Assembly: GCA_001600615.1 (NCBI GenBank)
Contig: BCKK01000016.1
Span: 1-18,073, forward strand
From: Dioszegia crocea
Taxonomy: Eukaryota; Basidiomycota; Tremellomycetes; Tremellales; Bulleribasidiaceae
Direction of reading: 5' to 3'
Length of the DNA stretch: 18,073 nucleotides
Below are positions 16,082-18,073 of this stretch, in pieces; the stretch's first letter is position 1, and every line of letters starts with the position of its first letter. A program made the translations under genes and the position numbers. The notes under the pieces are model-generated. The model was not told the DNA's origin, did no database searches, and saw nothing but the letters and a program-made list of their open reading frames with translations.

Positions 16082-17583
16082 ATGCCGAAAACTTTCCAAT
16101 TCCTCGCCCCCTCTCTCCACCCCAACACCCTCACCGAGATTGCTATTCCCGAAGCAGGACCTTCAGCGCCTGAGCCCATCGTCAGACATCTGCCAATCAA
16201 ATATGGGTCGCATCAAGCAGTAGGATCCCTCAAGCGGATGCTTCAGACCGCCGAAGATCAAGTTAGTACCCAAATATCCTGAAGCCTCGAGGGGTTCAAT
16301 GAGCTGATGCTCCAGGTCCTGGTAGCGGATGAAACCTTCCGGTTGTCGACTTTGAATCTAGGGAAAGACGATGAAGGAGTTCCCACGCCGCCTGAGGTTG
16401 TTAGGCAACATCAAGCAATTGGGAAAGCCGGGAATGTATGGGCTGGCCTAGTTGCGGTTAAAGCGTGAGTGATGCTCGCCTTATTTCAAGGTTGCGCTGA
16501 CGATTCAGGGGATCTCTCGCCGCTCTATCGTCTGGCTCACTACACTATCTCTCCCATTCCGCCGAATCTGGAGTCCGCAACACGACCATTCCTGGACCCT
16601 TGACTTGTATCGCCTCCTCCTCCTCCAGTGCAACCTCCTTTGCTGCTGCAGGCAAGGAAGTCGATGTGTCGATATGGGATCTGGAGCGGAAGCTTGCTTC
16701 GTCGCGGGAGCCAGTGGTGAATGGTGCAAATGGCAAGCGGAAGAAGACAGATCTGAGAGAAGGCGAGGTGTGGCAGGCGAAGAATGTAGGTGTTGGCTCG
16801 TGCTTATCCCGCCATCCCCTAGCTGACATCGATCAGCTCTCGCACGACTCCCTCAACCTCCGACCCCCTATCCACCACCTTGCCCTCACCTTCGCACCCA
16901 ACTCCACTACCTCCCTCGTCAGCGGCACCAAGTCAGGCTCGGTCCGGCGGTACGACACTCGTCAGCGTAAACCCCTTTCCGACTGGAAATTAGCCAGAGA
17001 AGGAGGAATTGGCGCCATCGCATTCGGTGAAAGCGAGCATGAGCTATTCTACGCAGATCGATCATCCCTCCTTGCCGCTCTGGACATGCGGACGGGCAAG
17101 ATGCTCTACTCTATCCCCTCGACATGTACCGTCCATCACCTCATCTCTTTCCCCTCCATCGACGAGGCGCCTACGGCTACGACGTCTGGCCGGATCAATG
17201 GGCTGGCGGGCATCAGCTCCGATGCGTCGTTACGGGTTTACGCCACGACACCGAGTCCAGAGGGCGGCGTCAAGGGGAACTGGGGAGGAGAAGGGAAGAA
17301 GGGCGGTGTGATGGGTATGGTAGGCGGTGTCGGAGTCGGCGGGTTCATCTGGAGAGGGTATGGACAGGTGGCAAAGGTTAAAGCGGAGAAGAAGGAGGGA
17401 GATGATGAGGATGAGGATGATGAAGAGGCGGATGAGGAAGTTTGGGAGGGGATGGATGAGGTTGGAGAGGGAGGGGATAGTGAGGATGAGGAGGAGGAGG
17501 ATAGCGATGATGATGAGGAAGAAGAAGAAGCGCCACCTGTCAAGAAGACGAAACAGCAGCAGAAGCCAAAGGGCAGAAGATAG
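16082..17583 (+). CDS. NSA1: NSA1 / WDR74 family 60S ribosome assembly protein, 450 aa, 4 exons
   Basis: WD40-propeller nucleolar factor of pre-60S particles (yeast Nsa1, human WDR74). Exons: 16082-16261, 16316-16464, 16509-16785, 16837-17583 (451 codons with stop). Typical features: KEVDVSIWDLE, then the family block EVWQAKN joined by splicing to LSHDSLNLRPPI (family pattern WQAKN-x3-D-x-L-N/D-L-R), LVSGTKSGSVRRYDTRQRKP, FYADRSSLLAALDMRTGKML and GLAGISSDASLRVY. The tail (about 389-436) is very acidic (Asp/Glu runs), then basic VKKTKQQQKPKGRR, a likely nuclear/nucleolar signal. Intron 3 (16786-16836) is 51 nt and free of stops, so retention would add 17 residues in frame. Divergent from AP-3 mu. 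The family call is strong; the first 60 residues are poorly conserved, so the start rests on the first ATG and the clean exon phase. Confidence 0.87.
17385..17536 (+). repeat. Purine-rich GAT/GAG/GAA low-complexity tract
   Basis: About 150 bases dominated by GAT, GAG and GAA codons that encode the acidic NSA1 tail. On the other strand this makes long false open frames rich in Ser/Leu/Ile. Such tracts vary in length by slippage. Confidence 0.7.
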
Positions 17584-18073
17584 CTTCTGGGGGGACTCCG
17601 CGGTATCTACAGGAAGCTTGAGCGCGGTGTGGAAGGTGATTCTATCCTCCAGGGCATGTATCACATCTTCACCTGTGCAGATGCCAGGGCCAACTGACTA
17701 TGACTAGCAGTGCTGTCAGTGGTGATAGATGCTCACGAGATCAGTTCGGTCATCAGGCCTCAGGGTCCGAGCGCCCAAAGGACCCCCTCGAAATTGATTG
17801 TTTGTGATGATGAGATCGATCAGATCCAGACACACAGGCTGTCTATTGTGTGTGTCGCTAGGGGTAGCGAATAGTGCGCGTTTCAGGGCATGGGAGCAGC
17901 GTCAGTCATCCTATCTGGGGAAGGAGCATCTCTCTTCTCTCTTCATCCTCTCTCGCTTTGCGTCAGGTAACACATCCTTCTCGGCTTGATCTACACATAC
18001 TGATTTCCTCAGGCTAGTCGCGCCCACCTCCCAACCCAAACCAACCCAACCCAACCCAACCCAACCCAACCCA
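17584..18073 (+). other. NSA1 3' flank and possible spliced leader of the next + gene
   Basis: No coding frame is convincing. At 17930-17965 the DNA becomes C/T-rich, as in leaders here. An intron-like segment 17967-18012 (46 nt) follows: GTAACA donor after GTCAG, CTGATT branch, CTCAG acceptor. This suggests a 5'UTR intron of a + gene that starts beyond the window, but the donor is not the best type. Confidence 0.35.
18030..18073 (+). repeat. (CCCAA)n simple repeat at the window edge
   Basis: Two CCCAA units, an imperfect AACCAA step, then perfect CCCAA units from 18045 to the last base (five full units plus CCCA). The unit reads TTGGG on the other strand, which is not the TTAGGG or TTAGGGGG telomere repeat expected for basidiomycetes. 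It is probably a leader microsatellite on which the assembly stopped. Confidence 0.75.

Noticed and set aside
16600..17583. A 327-codon unspliced gene start inside NSA1
   Set aside because: It begins at a TTG within exon 3 and reads through a clear 51-nt intron. The spliced model from 16082 has exact phases and restores the family motif.
17230..17664. Minus-strand Ser- and Ile/Leu-rich frames opposite the NSA1 tail
   Set aside because: They are mirror images of the GAT/GAG/GAA tract encoding the acidic tail. Low complexity alone explains them.
18030..18073. Telomere made of CCCAA units
   Set aside because: The unit TTGGG lacks the TTAGG core expected in basidiomycetes, only about six units are present, and they follow what looks like a gene leader. 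A simple microsatellite is more likely.
1..18073. tRNA genes, CRISPR arrays, transposons
   Set aside because: Scanning for GGTTCGA-type B boxes found only copies inside coding exons without A boxes. No regularly spaced repeats, terminal inverted repeats, transposase or reverse-transcriptase motifs were seen.

Overview
The window looks like nuclear DNA of a basidiomycete, most likely a tremellomycete (Cryptococcus/Kwoniella-like) yeast. The genes are dense and carry many short introns, nearly all 45-70 nt, with GTGAGT/GTAAG-type donors and a CTGAC or CTGAT branch site about 10-25 nt before CAG/TAG. The protein families and the style of the F-box protein also fit. This placement is inference from gene structure, not from a database match.

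Layout. (1) 1-341 (+): 3' end of a cysteine-rich protein made of tandem modules, cut by the window start. (2) 1028-1999 (+): single-exon F-box-like protein, tail to tail with (3) 2049-4602 (-): a 16-exon GMC (alcohol-oxidase-like) flavoenzyme. (4) 4764-5916 (-): TLS1/C9orf78 (Hep59) family spliceosome-associated protein. (5) 5917-6711: unresolved stretch with a weak candidate small spliced gene on + and a competing minus ORF. (6) 6712-10006 (-): USP16/45-like deubiquitinase. (7) 10595-11416 (-): small RPEL-repeat protein, divergent from (8) 11707-12860 (+): BCP1/BCCIP. (9) 13286-13679 (+): small GPI-anchored-type surface protein. (10) 13992-15803 (-): AP-3 adaptor mu subunit, divergent from (11) 16082-17583 (+): NSA1/WDR74 60S assembly factor. 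(12) 17584-18073: NSA1 downstream DNA, a possible spliced leader of the next + gene, and a (CCCAA)n run at the edge.

All multi-exon models were joined by hand. In each case the phases close exactly and the joined protein matches conserved family motifs. The content is mostly unrelated housekeeping genes (splicing, deubiquitination, vesicle sorting, and two factors of 60S subunit biology, BCP1 and NSA1) plus three accessory-type genes (Cys-rich, GMC, GPI). I see no operon-like or defence-type system. The points most worth a second look are a GMC enzyme whose usual catalytic His reads as Asn, a GC-AG intron required by its reading frame, an RPEL protein with an amphipathic Ala/Gln-rich front half, a palindromic CRE and an E-box in a 290-bp divergent promoter, and the unresolved 5917-6711 locus.
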